Part shown: in pieces, positions 44,264-55,956 of the stretch | How the letters are laid out: each line of letters begins with the position of its first letter | How positions within the stretch are numbered: position 1 is the stretch's first letter | Source of the DNA: Strigops habroptila | Taxonomy: Eukaryota > Chordata > Aves > Psittaciformes > Psittacidae | NCBI RefSeq assembly: GCF_004027225.2 | Contig: NC_044298.2 | Location: 186,001 to 250,000, forward strand | Direction of reading: 5' to 3' | Length of the DNA stretch: 64,000 nt | Notes under the pieces: model-generated | Database searches by the model: none | Told to the model about the DNA's origin: nothing | Seen by the model: the letters and a program-made list of their open reading frames with translations, nothing else | Position numbers and translations under genes: made by a program

Positions 44264-44860
44264 AAGATGAAACTTATTTTTTTAAGAGCATTTTTCCTCT
44301 CCAATTATTGGAAGACTTCAGGGAAAACTTGCTTGGGTTGCACAGAAACCCAGGAGCACATCCTATGTCGTGCGGGTGGGGAAAATATGTGGGGTCAGGT
44401 TGGGTTGGTTTTCCTCAAGAAAAGAAAGAGAGAATAGGAAATGTCCACGGCGTCAGTGAGAGGTTTCTACTCAAATCCTCAATATTTTGGGGGCTGAAAA
44501 ATGGCGCTTACTTAAAACCTGCTGAAAAAAAAGACCAGTTAAAGAAATGGAGTAATTTGGGCGAAGAACTTTGTGTTTAGTACAAAACTGGCAAAGTTTC
44601 TGGGTTTCTGTCTGGAATTTCTGGGTTGTAAAGCCTGAAATCCTCCCCCAGCCCAAGCAGTAACCTTGAGACGTGGTGTCAGCACAGGAGTTTTCCATTG
44701 CCAGGGAAGAAAAAGATAATTATGTATAAAAAGAGGAATGTGAACAAGTTCTTTGGACCTGCCAGACATTTGTTTTGTTACCGAGGCTGCCCTGTCCCAC
44801 AGCCCCAGGCTGAGGTGGTCCAGGAGCATCTTCTCCTGGCAGCAGGAGATAAACCAGTAT

Positions 44861-44962
44861 GATAGAATCGTAGAATCCCAGCGTGGCTTGGGTTGAAGGG
44901 ACCTTAAAGCTCATCCACTTCCAACCCCCTGCAACAGGCAGGGACACCTTCCATTAGAGCAG
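44861..44962 (-). mobile_element. CR1 LINE 3' tail, antisense
   Basis: Begins GATAGAATCGTAGAATCCC and ends CCTTCCATTAGAGCAG. Confidence 0.92.
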
Positions 44963-45229
44963 TGGGGAGGTCACAGTGGAGGTGAGGTGGTGCCTCCAGG
45001 TGCGGTTATCCCTGGGGATAAACCACGTGCTCCTTGGAGACGTGTCTCTGCCCTTAAGAAAACCCGGTGATAGCAGCAAATGTACTTTGCTAACTCTTCC
45101 ACTGCAGCTGGGTGAGGGCAAGGCTTGCTTGGACATGGGCTCAGGGCAGTTTTCACCTGGTATTCCAGTGAGGAGCAGTGCTTGGGATCACGCAGGCAGT
45201 GTGTCAGGTTAGATATATCAGGTGGGGTA

Positions 45230-45447
45230 TGAAGAAGAAGCTCTTCCCTGTGCGGGTGCTGAGGCGCTGGCACAGGGTGCCCAGAGAAGCTGTGGCTGCC
45301 CCATCCCTGGCAGTGTTCAAGGCCAGGTTGGACACAGGGGCTTGGAGCAACCTGCTGTAGTGGAAGGTGTCCCTGCCCGTGGCAGTGGGGTGGAACTGGA
45401 AGATCTTTAAGGTCCTTTCCAACCCAAACCAGTCTCTATGATGCTAT
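45230..45447 (+). mobile_element. CR1 LINE 3' end, sense
   Basis: GAAGCTCTTCCCTGTGCGGG to ACCAGTCTCTATGATGCTATG. Confidence 0.95.
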
Positions 45448-48107
45448 GTGTGTGCCAGGCTCTCCTCTGAGTGCACAGGCTGGTGTCTGTGGGCTTAGGG
45501 CTCTCCAGCCTCTTCTGGAGTGATGCTTACCCTGAGAGCTTGATGCTCCACTGTTTACAAGGACTTGACTCCCCATTCCTTGTGTTTAAAGCACAGGGAT
45601 CCATCCTTGATCCATCCCCAACCTTCCCTGACTCGGCACGGCCATCCTTCCCACGCGCCGGCAGCAAGCCGCCGGGAAAACTAGCACCTCCCGACTCGCT
45701 GGATCAAAAATATCCCCGGCCCCGCTCGGATGCTGCTGCCAAGGCGGGGAGCGGAGCCGGCACTGCCTCTTAGCAGAAATCTGTCGTGGTGGGAAGGTTG
45801 GGAGCCGTGGAGCGCCGAGCCCCATCGCTGTCCAAAATAGAAGCAGAACAAATGGTTGGAGCAGGATGCTGGTGGTGAAGGCAGCCAAGCTTCTTCCCGC
45901 GGCAGCTGGTGGCTGCTTCTTGCTCCCTCCATCAATCCTCTCCCCAGCGCTGGAAGAGATGAGCATCTGTCTTTTGGGGTGGTGGTGGGGGGGTTTGGTG
46001 TGATCCCTCTCGGTTTTGGGGAGGGTTGGGCTTTAATGGAGCTGTGGGGGAAGGGGGGGAAAGGGGTTGTGATAGTGCAGTGTGAGATAAGGTGACGGGG
46101 AGTTGGGTGGTGCCGGGTCACAGAAGGGACTTTGTCCCAAAACAATGACGTAGGTGCTGGGTTGAGCCCAGCGTGATGCTGGGTGCTGACCTGGTGTTGG
46201 GTGGGTGAGTGTGGAGCTGCTCGCGGTGGCCGGAGGTCCTGGGTGCTCCTGGGGTGTTGTAGGAGCTGTATTGGGACCACCGTGTTCCTCCTTGGAAGGA
46301 GCGCGGTGGGGAAGGGCTCGTTGCACTTCACTGCGCTGCCAAGGGGTTCTTCATCACTCCTGCAGACACTGCTTCCGAGGGGGAACAAAGCTGCGTGTCC
46401 TCTCCCCGCTGCTGGCACCCAGGGGAGGAAATGGTGAGATGGATTCTGGTTGCAAATCAAGAGAGTTTGTCAAAACCCTGCTGATTGCCCTCTGATCCTT
46501 GAGGTTTAAGGTCAGGCGCGTGTGCTTTAGCAAGCAGGATTTCACGCCTGCCTTTGTGCCCCAAAGGGCCGCTCCAGATGGATGAGATTTAAGTGGGAAG
46601 GTTGGGAAGAGGTTTCCTGTAAGGGATGATGTGCTTGCCTTGTCCTTTCCAGCGGACAGGACCAGCCACCGCGAGCTCAGCATCCGCTTGGGTGACCTTC
46701 AGCGCCTTCTGCTTGGCGAGGGAGGAAGGCTGCTTTGCATGCCCTGTCCCCGCCGTGCTGCACAGGTACTGAGCAGCCCGGGGTCTTTTTGTTATGCAAA
46801 TGCAGCTTTGTTTTTAGCTTCTCACAGATAAATACCTTGGAGGCTAAATATGGAGCTCAGGGCCCTGCGAAAAGCCACACTGATGGCTCAAGGCTGACAG
46901 GTTGGATGCTAAAGGTCGCCGGTTGAGGGTTTGGCTCCCTTTGGGGACTGAAATCCTCTGAATTGTCTTGTCTCCTGGAGGTTATACAAGTGGATTTGCA
47001 CTGAGGAGTGCTGCGAGCCCTGGTGTGCCATCCCACAGCTGGATTGTCCAGTTTTACAATGGTGTGCTGTGAGTTTTTCCAAGCATTTATGGGCTCAGGA
47101 GACCTTTTTGCCCCAGTATCCTGCCGCCCTCTGAGCATCCCTGCTTTAAGCTGCCTTTCGGAGCTGTGTCCAGGCACCGTGGCTCTGGCACAGTGATTTC
47201 CACACCTTCCCCTGATGCCAACCACCCGGGTTTTGCTACTGGGGTCTTCCTCATACCTCACAGAGAGGCAACTCAAGGGGTGCAGGCTGTGGATGCTGTG
47301 CCTGGTGCCGTGCACTGGACCGAAGTGCCTTTTGCTCACCTCACCTGCTAGAAGGGTGCGTAGGTGAGCTTGGCATGGGGCGAGGTGGTCCCCATGGGGC
47401 TTTCTGGCTTCCTTTGGGACCCTGTGAGCCCACTGGCAGCTCATGTCCGCTGCGCTGGGGGTCACGGGCCATTGGGCTGTGTTTAGGCAGAGCTGTTTGT
47501 GTATGATCTGGTTTTATTTGCGTGTCTATTGGAAACTTGGTGCTCTGGGTGCAGGGTGATGTGGTGGGAAGGGGCACACGGGGGGTGGAAGCGTGGCTAA
47601 AGCTGGTTTAGCTTTTGCTGGTGCAGTTTTCCTGTTCCTGTGCTGCAGGAGAGCCTGAGGCTGCTGGGGTTTGGAGGGGGTGAAGCCCTCAGTGCTCCAG
47701 CTTGGGTCCTGGTTCATCCCTCCTGTGCAGTCACAGGTCACCTTCCAGCCTGAAAACTCACTGACACCACATAGACCCTGAGAGCACCCAGAGGTGTATC
47801 ATGGGCTTGCAAAACCATGGAGCAACAGAGGGGTTTTCTCCCATTGGGAGCTGGACAGGAGCTCAGGGACTCCCACATCCTGTTGGTGATGGGATGCCAC
47901 CAGGACCTAAGATGGGCAAAGTAAGGCGGAAAGGAAAGGTGGTGGAAAACGAAGGTAAAAAAAGGGCTGAGCAGCTCTTCTGGAGCTGCTGCTTTGCAAA
48001 GTTGGTTGGTTTTGCCACCGGTTGTGTGCTGAGCCGTGGTGGGCTCAAAACACCCCCAAAATAGGGTGTTCTTGCTCAGGGCTGCCTTGGGTACTGCAAG
48101 AGCTCCT
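45448..48107. other. Presumed MEF2D intron segment
   Basis: No repeat family or firm exon recognised. A second CTAAATATGG lies at 46844-46853, and a splice-flanked but unsupported segment at 46653-46765. Confidence 0.4.
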
Positions 48108-48203
48108 CCTCTGCCCTCGCTCCAACAGCTCCACATCCCTCTTGTGTTGTTGCCCCAGAGCTGGATGCAGGATGCTCTCCCCAGAGCACAGGAGAGGGGG
48201 ATC
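48108..48203 (-). mobile_element. CR1 LINE internal fragment, antisense
   Basis: GCTCCAACAGCTCCACATCC then TTGTGTTGTTGCCCCAGAGC and GGATGCAGGATGCTCTCC, matching the more 5' CR1 segment also present at 63,660-63,740. Confidence 0.8.
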
Positions 48204-51200
48204 TACCAGATCTCTCTAGGAGAAAGGATTCAACCCCTGCATCTCATCAGCTCTGGGTCAGCCCCACTCTTCCAGCATCTGCTACTGAAGCCAAGGTGCT
48301 GCCTTGGTCATTTCTTTCTCTCTTTTAATTCTTTTTGCCTAAATACATCCCCAGTGCAGCTCGTCCATGTTTCAGCCACCTTCTCCCCCTGTTCTCGTGC
48401 TGAAGTCTATAATGCCGAAATTATAGCATCACCCTCATCGCCATGGCAACGCGCAGGGATGTATTTGAAAGGGGAAAAAAAAAAAGAGAAGGACCAGAAG
48501 CCCTCCAAGGATTATGACTTCAGTGAGGGATCAGGCTGGAGGGGAATCTGGGTCATGGCTGGAGCAGGCTTTTCTTCCAGCCTGTCTTTGGTAATTCCCC
48601 TTACAGCAACCAGGGCAGGGCCGAGCCGCTGTTAGCACCCATGGGTGCTCCCTGGGATGGGTCCATCTACCCTGGCATGTGTTGTGCTCCTTATGTAGGA
48701 GATTGCTCCTCACCTCTGTGTACCCCCAGGAATGAGCATCCTCTGCCAGCTCCATATTCCCACCCCAAGTCCAGGCTTTGGAACCCAAAGCCGTTCCTGT
48801 TAGAGCGCTCGCAGATCCTGCAGGAATGCCGGAACCGTGCTTTGTGCCTCATCCCCCAAAATAAACAGGACTTTTTTTTTCTTTCCTATTTTTTTTCTCT
48901 CTTCTCCTTTTTTCCCCCCTCTCTTTTTCCACACCCCCAGAGCCGCTGTTGCTGGTGGCAGGGAGCCCAGACTCTGTAGGAACTCAGAAATGCCGCAGAT
49001 CCAAGCCCCGGCTGCCCTCTCGGTTTCGCAATCCTTTGGAAGCAGGGGGAGAGACAAGGAATAAAATGGGAGGGGATTTATTGTTGGGTTTTTTTCCTCT
49101 TTATTAGAGATTTATAGACTTTCCCACCAGTAGGGACAAGGAGTCGGAGCTGAGCAGCCAATTTCCTACAGTAAGTTTCCAACCCTTCTCCTCTCTAGCC
49201 TCTGCGAATCCCTCTCTGGCCTCGCCTCTGGTGGGGTGGTTGAGTTTTTGGGAAGCCATTGGCGATGCTGGCGGGGGGGTGAGGGCTGCCAGCACCTCCC
49301 GCGTGGGGTAGGTTAGATGATGCTCAGAAAGCAGCTCAGGTTGGGGGGTTTTGAGCTGTTAAAGCCTTTTGTTGGCCTGTTTCTCAGTTGCGTGCGAACC
49401 CTTTGGCTTGGGCTTGGTGGTGATGCTGCGATGGTCGCTCGCAGCCACGGTGCCTCCGGTTTGCCGGGTGCTGTCACCGTCCCCCCTCTGCCATTTGGCA
49501 TCTTGGGGTGTGTGGGCCGTGTATTCGTAGGTAATTGCAGCATCCAGGCTCTGAGGTTGCTGGTCAAGGGAGAGTTTTGTTTGCTGGTGTATTTTAAGCA
49601 GCTGGTTTTTACAGGCATGGAGGGTTCTGGTCGGTGCCACAACCAGCTCCTGTCCCTGCTGATGCCGCATTACCTGCAGCCGGTGCCAAGCGTGGGGCAT
49701 GGTTCAGCTCCCTACACCCTCACTTCATCCATTCCTCAGCCAGCGCTCCTGCTGAGGGCAAAAATCCTCCCTCCCAGAGCTGTGTCTGGATGAGGTCTGG
49801 GTCCTGGCAGCTCCAGTCTGAGTATCCAGTGATTAATGGGGTTAAACTGGTCCCCCTAGTGAGGTGGTTCTTCTTTTGCATCTGGTTTTCTCAAGACTTG
49901 TAAAGCATGGAGGGAATGGACAGGACCGGGGCTGTGTTGTGCTGTGATCAGATTAGATAAGGGCAAGCTGCCTGTGAACAAAATTCCTACCGGATAATTA
50001 TTTATACCTCTGTGTGCGTCACTAATAAACATCTGGATCTGCTCCAAACATCTTCATTGGATTTGTTTTGTAGTCTCTCGACGGGGATGTTTGTCAGATC
50101 CCCATCCCACCTCCCTTTCGGCGCGTGGCTTTTGACGACTCAGCTGAAATGAAGGGGGGTTGCTTTGAGCGGTCGCCCCGCTCCCATGGGATGAGCCCAT
50201 TGCCTGTGGGATGAGCCCATCCCTGCCTGCTCACAGCCAGCCTCTTTTGCCCAGGGCGTTCCTGCTCTTGGGGCTGGTTTAGTGAATTCCCAGCTCCTGG
50301 GTTCCTGGGATGGGATGAGAAGTCACATTGCCCTTTCTCCGGAGGAGAAAGTTTCTGGTGGTTGCGGCTGCAGGGAAAATAATGAGTGGCCAAATCCCCC
50401 CTTCCCCCAAAAGCAACCCCAGATGTGTTGCTTTCTATTTTAAACCAGCACCGTTTGATTTGGGGGCGAACCAGACTTCTGACCTTTGGGAGCGCGTGGG
50501 GCTGGCAGTCACGCCGAGCTCTTTGAGGCCAGGGCTGACTTCTTGTTCTGTTTGTGTAGAGCCAAGAAATGACTATTAATAACTTTCCCTGAATGAGAGT
50601 TGAGTACCTGCTTCCCTGGGGCTCTTTGGAAGGCTCCGGCTCGGGCGGATAACATCACTGCTCATTAGGAACGGGACCAGAGCATCGCTGCGCGCAGCTG
50701 GGATGCAGATGGGAAGGGACTGGTGTGGGAGGGGAGAGATGAAGGGAGCCTCTGGCTCGCTTTTAAAGCGCCTTGGGCAGGGCTTGCAGGCGCCACAAGC
50801 TATTTTTTGGTGCGTTCCTCCATCCTTTCCACAGTCCCAGCCGCTCTTTGCACGGAAAAACCATCCCGAGTGGCCAGAGCGGCAGCTCCCTGTGTGCTGG
50901 CAGGGCCCGAAACCCGGGATCTCACCTCGGATGGGCCCACAGAAAAAGAAGTTTCGGTACTGCACCCAGATTAATCTCTTTAAACTGTATTTCCCTAATC
51001 CTTCATTAGGATCTCATTGTGAGCTTGTTATCCCGGTAGGGCTTAGAGCCCTGCGTGGTGGCGGTGCCGGGGTGGGAAGGGGCTGTGTCATTCCCACCGG
51101 TGCCACGTGCTCTGCTGGGATGTGCCGGCAGCGCTGGGTGAGGTGGGCTCTGCTCAGAGAGGTGTGGGTGACACAAAGAGGTGTGGGTGACAGCAGGAGC

Positions 51201-53117
51201 GCTGGGCCCTGTGGTTTTGGTGTGGTCTGCAGGGACATTTGAGGTTATCTTCCCCTCCATCACTGGATGTGTTGGTGCTGGGGGACAGTGTGATGTAAAC
51301 CGGAGCTGGTCTGGTTTGTACTGAGGCTGGATCTTCCTTAGGAGCGTTCCGGAATGTCCGTGCTGCAGCAGCCCCGGGTGCCAAGGCTTTAGCTGGGGTT
51401 ATCCAGTGAGCTCGGTGCTAGATAACCCCCTTCCCGCTGCCACAGGAGCCTTAAAAAGGGCATCAGATGGACCCGGCGCACGCGGGTGGATTCCTTCCCT
51501 TAGCAAGCAGCCGCTTTCCCGCTGGGAAGCTGGAGCTGGTGCCCTGCTGCTCCGTGCCGCTGGCTCTCCCTTCGCAGCACCCAGCTTCTGCATCCTTCCT
51601 CTGTACTGTTGAGTGATGGCAACAGCTCTGCAGCACCCGGGAGGGTCAGGATACCTGCAAGCCTCAGGTTTGGAAGGTGCTTTGGAGCTGGGGAGCGGCC
51701 TTGTGTAAAGCTGGAGAGTGGGAATTCTGCCTGGCCGGGTGATGGAGCGGGGCTCAGTGCGCTTTGCCTTGCAGGCTGCGATCTGCAGGATCTCAGGAGA
51801 TGGTCTGCAGAGTGATTGCAAAAAGCAAACCCAAACCCACACACCCACACTTCCCACATGCGCAGCAAACAAGGAAGCGCAATCCAGGGGGATAAGCAAG
51901 CAGCAGCCGGAGCGGAGACTTGAGCAAGAGGCTTTTTCCCCCCTTTCCAAAACAGATAGGTGGGATGTTTTTATTTTCCCTGGGTTTTGGGTAGAAACGT
52001 GGCTTTGAAGAGAACCTTGGTGCCTGAAAACTTGCTGAGTTCTAGTGCTTTCCTGTCCAACCTCGTCCTTGCTGGCACGTAGGTTAATGTGTCCTCATCC
52101 ATTCTCCTTGCCAGGTATGGTGGGGTTGGGAGAAGGGAGGTGGCTCTTCAATGAACATGAACCAGGCTCTAAAGCTGCCCCTTCTCCAGAGCATTTGCTG
52201 CTGTTGAAAGTTTAGTGCACATTTATTTGCCTTTAGATTGTGGAGAGCATCTTTTTGGCAGCTGCCAGGGCACGGTGAAGGGCTTGGGGCATCACTTGGC
52301 TCTTGGCTCCGGGAGATGGGGTCTCCACAGGGAACCTGATGTAGGACTGAGCCACTTTGGTTCTTGCTGTGTTTGTTTCTGCTCCTTGTGCCAATGCTGG
52401 AGCAGCCCCGGGTCCTGCTCCTGTTGTGGGGCTTCCCAGAGCATGAAGGTATCAGGGAGTATCATGAGCCATGATGTGCACTGGCTTTTATCCTGCCAGA
52501 AAAGGGGAATGGTGATGTCCAGGAGCGTGGGGCTGTGCTCTTCTCACCTTGCCCTTTGGGCTGCTCCCATCTTGGGGCCATGCTGCCCTGCTTCCCGCCG
52601 CTGGGAAAGGTAGAGCTTTTCCAAATGCCTCTTTCCCCTTTTCCTGTGCCTATAATTAGCCCTGGCTCCCTGCCACCATATACTGTATGATCCTGGAAAG
52701 AGGTCATGGCTTTGCTGAAATTCTTGGGAACAGAGCTGCCTTTGCAGCTGGGAAAGCGGTGCAGTTTCCAAGCAGATAAGAAATAGGGCAAATGCAACTC
52801 TTTTTCCCTGCTGTAATTTATGGGCTCTGGGCATGGCATCCGACGGCCTCCTCCCTGCTCTGGCTCTCCACTTCCTTGGGGGATGGATGAGTCCATGTGG
52901 ATCGGCAAAGAGGTTCAACCAGCTCCTGGCTCTGGTGTGCTGCTCCAGCCTTTCTCCTGGGTCTTGTTTTCCCCTTCTGCTGCATCCATCCAAGGTCTTG
53001 CCTTGGATAGGAAACAAACCCCATTCCTGAGTGTTTGTGCCCCTTCCCATTTCTATAACTTCCCATTTTGATGACCATCCCATGAGCAGGGCTCCTTTTG
53101 CAGCGGGAAAAGCATCA
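48204..53117. other. Presumed MEF2D intron segment
   Basis: About 4.9 kb free of CR1, unusual for this window. It contains an RFX-like site (48437-48450), a T/C-rich stretch (48,870-48,930) and a GATA/E-box/MEF2-like cluster (49,955-50,035). No exon recognised. Confidence 0.45.
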
Positions 53118-53164
53118 TCTCAATGATCTTAAAGGTCTTTTCCAACCCAAATGATTCTCTGATC
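53118..53164 (+). mobile_element. CR1 LINE tail remnant, sense
   Basis: ATCTCAATGATCTTAAAGGT then CTTTTCCAACCCAAATGATT; the last 45 or so bases only. Confidence 0.8.
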
Positions 53165-53694
53165 TCCAGCCAGGTGAGGACCCCACTTTTCTGCCAGGAA
53201 AGGGCAAAGCAAATGGGAGCAGAGGGATCTGCTGGGGCTGGGAAGGGGTTTCTGCCTCAGAACCCTCCTGTGCAAAGCAGGGAAAGGGAAAAAAGGAGTT
53301 TTAAAAGAGAAATGGAGCAAAATCCCCCGGTGAAGAGTTTCCCAGAGCTCTGCTGTTGTTGTTCTGCCCCTGTTCAGTGCTTCTGAGAAGAAGTCAGGAT
53401 GAATACGACCAAAAAGGATAGGAATGGGGAGCAGGGAATGGAGTCCTGGCTGAGGCTCTACACGTGCTGTATCCCCCTGGCAGCATCCCACTGCCGAGCC
53501 CGTCTTCCCTTTCCATTGGAGAGATTAGCTAAAGAAAATCATGAGATTAAAAAGGAAAACACTTTCTGTTTGTTTGAATTGGCTCCCAGGCTCGAGAGCT
53601 GCTTCTGCTCCATCCTTCTGCATCCGAATGCTGTGATTTCCACTTGAAATTACAGGACTGTGGGGCTGGGGCTTTAAGGGGAAAAAGCACCGAG
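53165..53694. other. Presumed MEF2D intron segment, nothing recognised
   Basis: Unique sequence between two CR1 fragments; no motif or exon stood out. Confidence 0.4.
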
Positions 53695-54092
53695 GATACT
53701 GAGAGAGCTGGGCTTGTTCAGCCTGGAGAAGAGAAGGCTCCTTAAGGGGAGACCTTAGAGCAGCTCCAGTGCCTAAAGGGGCTCCAGGAAACCTGGAGAG
53801 GGGCTTTGGATAAGGGATGCAGGGACAGGACAAGGGGAATGGCTTTAACCTGCCAGAGGGGAGACTGAGATGAGATCTTACGCAGAAGCTCTTCCCTTTG
53901 AGGGTGATGAGGAACTGGAATGGGTTGAATGGAGAAGGTTTGGAGGAACCATCCCTGGCAGTGTTCAAGGCCAGGTTGGACACAGGGGCTTGGAGCAACC
54001 TGCTCTAGTGGAAGGTGTCCCTGCCCGTGGCAGGGGATTGGAACTGGGTGAACTTTAAGGTCCCTTCCCACCCAAAGCAGGCTGGGATTCCA
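53695..54092 (+). mobile_element. CR1 LINE 3' end, sense
   Basis: Begins at GAGAGAGCTGGGCTTGTTCA-type sequence and carries the GGCTTTAACCTGCCAGAGGG segment. A local rearrangement (GAGGAACTGGAATGGGTTGA) replaces the usual GCTGAGGCGCTGG stretch. Confidence 0.94.
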
Positions 54093-54625
54093 AGACTTGA
54101 TAAACCCCAGTTTTGTGTTTGCTGGTACGAGTGTGCTCATAGCGGGGGTTGCATTTGGGATTTTTCCCAGGGTGATTGGGGCAGATCCATCACTTCCCAT
54201 ACTGGGAAGTGCCGCTTGCGCTGGCCATGGAGGTGTCATTGCCCCATGGGGGAGCGTCCGACGGATTCGTGCCGCTCGCTTCACTGTTCACCCAATCACA
54301 CCCAGATCCTCTTCTTCTCTCTGTAGGTGCCTACAAACCCCTCCTTGTGCCTTCCCCTCGCAGTGGTGTACGTGGGGGGCAGTGTGGGAGTTGCTGACGA
54401 CGGCACCGAATGTGCGAGTGTTGCTCTGCACCTCGCTGGGGAGAAATAGCTTAATCTGGAGGTTTGTTATCTTCAACATAAAAGAAGTGGATGTGAAGTT
54501 TGGGGAACAGTTGCCTTCCCTGCAGGGGGCTACCAAGGGGCTTTTGGGGCTTAAACCTCGGATAAGCCCAGGGATGATTGTTCTGGTGGGTGCTGGCTGG
54601 CAGAGCCTGGCTTTGTTGGGATGTG
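54093..54625. other. Presumed MEF2D intron segment, nothing recognised
   Basis: Unique sequence, no exon or motif cluster recognised. Confidence 0.4.
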
Positions 54626-54829
54626 GTTTAGATGGAGATGAGGAACAGTTCCTTCCCCAAAGGGTGCTCAGGGCAATGCTGGAGACACGGTCCCTGAGTG
54701 TTCACACACCGTGTAGATGAGGCCCTCAGTGCCATGGGTTAGTGGTGGCCTTGGCAGTGCTGGGGAATGGTTGGACTTGATGATCTTAAAGGTCTTTTCC
54801 ACCCTGGTCGATTCTGTGGTTCTCTGATT
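54626..54829 (+). mobile_element. CR1 LINE 3' end, sense
   Basis: Same type as at 6565 and 14840 (GGCCCTCAGTGCCATGGGTT, TTGGCAGTGCTGGGGAATGG), ending GATTCTGTGGTTCTCTGATT. Confidence 0.93.
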
Positions 54830-55659
54830 GGGCAGCGATGGTGGGTGCTGGTGTTGGTGGCTGTCACCAGATGGGCTGCTGAAAGGTGCTGGGTGCCTGG
54901 AAGCATCAGCAGAGGCTGGTTTGGCTCAGGACACACAGAAGGGTCTGTAGCACAACCGGAATGAGATGCAAATCTCCCATTGCCCCGTGTTTGACCACAA
55001 GCCACCTCTCCTCTGCACAAGGAGGGCCTTCTTCTTGCTTGTTTGCAAGTCACCCTTATAAACAGCCTTAAAAAAGCTCTCAGCTTCCAGCCATGGAGCT
55101 GGGCTGGGATTTTCCAGCGTGTCCCCCTTCCCACCATGGGGTGCGGGACAGCAGCGGGGGACATGCAGTGTTTTGCCTGGTCCTTCCTAGTGAGTTCCCA
55201 CCTCCTCCCTCTGCATTTGCAGTCGTGCTGTCAGAGGGCTTTGGGGTGCAGCCAGCAGCTCCCCCAAGCCCAGGGAAGCCCTTTGCCACCCTGATGTGTC
55301 ACCTCAATGGCAGGCAGGAGGTGACTGGGGACCTGCCACTGTTTGTCAGAGCAGGGAGATGGATGGGCTGAAGGGTTTGGACTTGGGTGAAGGTGTTTGT
55401 TTGGTTTCCATGGGGAGAGGCTGGGTGGCAGGCTGCTGACTCAGGCGACAGCAGAGCACGACTAAGAGCAAAGCAAAAGGGCTTTGCTCTTCATGACGAT
55501 GGTTTTCTCTTCCTGGGTTCCTGGACTCAGGAAGGGGGCAAGTGCTGCATCAGCTTGGGACAGCCCCCTTGGGGTCCTTGGGGACCTGCCCATGGGGATG
55601 TCATTCCTGAATAGGGGAGCTGGGACCCCCGTACTGGGCAGATGTATGGTATCTGGATG
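54830..55659. other. Presumed MEF2D intron segment, nothing recognised
   Basis: Unique sequence; no exon recognised. Confidence 0.4.
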
Positions 55660-55956
55660 CCAGAGAGGGGCTCTTCATCGGGGAGTGCAGCGATAGGACA
55701 AGGGGTGATGGGTTCAAACTGAAACAGGGGAAGTTCAGGTTGCATGTAAGGCAGTTCTTCCCTGGGAGGGTGCTGAGGCGCTGGCACAGGGTGCCCAGAG
55801 AAGCTGTGGCTGCCCCATCCCTGGCAGTGCTCAAGGCCAGGTTGGACAGAGCCTTGGGTGGCATGGTCTAGTGTGAGGTGTCCTTGCCAATGGCAGCGGG
55901 TTGGAACTGAGTGATCTTAAGGTCTCTTCCAACCTAAACCATTCTATGAACCTATG
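55660..55956 (+). mobile_element. CR1 LINE 3' end, sense
   Basis: GTTCAAACTGAAACAGGGGA type. The tail wording differs (GGACAGAGCCTTGGGTGGCA), as in the copy at 24,628. It ends CCATTCTATGAACCTATGG. Confidence 0.95.

Larger units (their letters stand above)
43062..44860. other. Presumed MEF2D intron segment
   Basis: Unique sequence. It contains a (GGA)n tract at 43585-43612, a (TCC)n tract at 43960-44007 and an (ATT)n run at 44240-44263, and becomes AT-richer after 44,150. Confidence 0.45.

Noticed and set aside
45681-46460. 259-codon minus-strand frame
   Set aside because: No recognisable domain, no splice or promoter context, low-complexity composition.
46653-46765. 113-nt segment with a good acceptor (GTCCTTTCCAG) and a GTACTG donor
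   Set aside because: The donor is weak, there is no frame or homology, and no position requires an exon here; kept only as a note.
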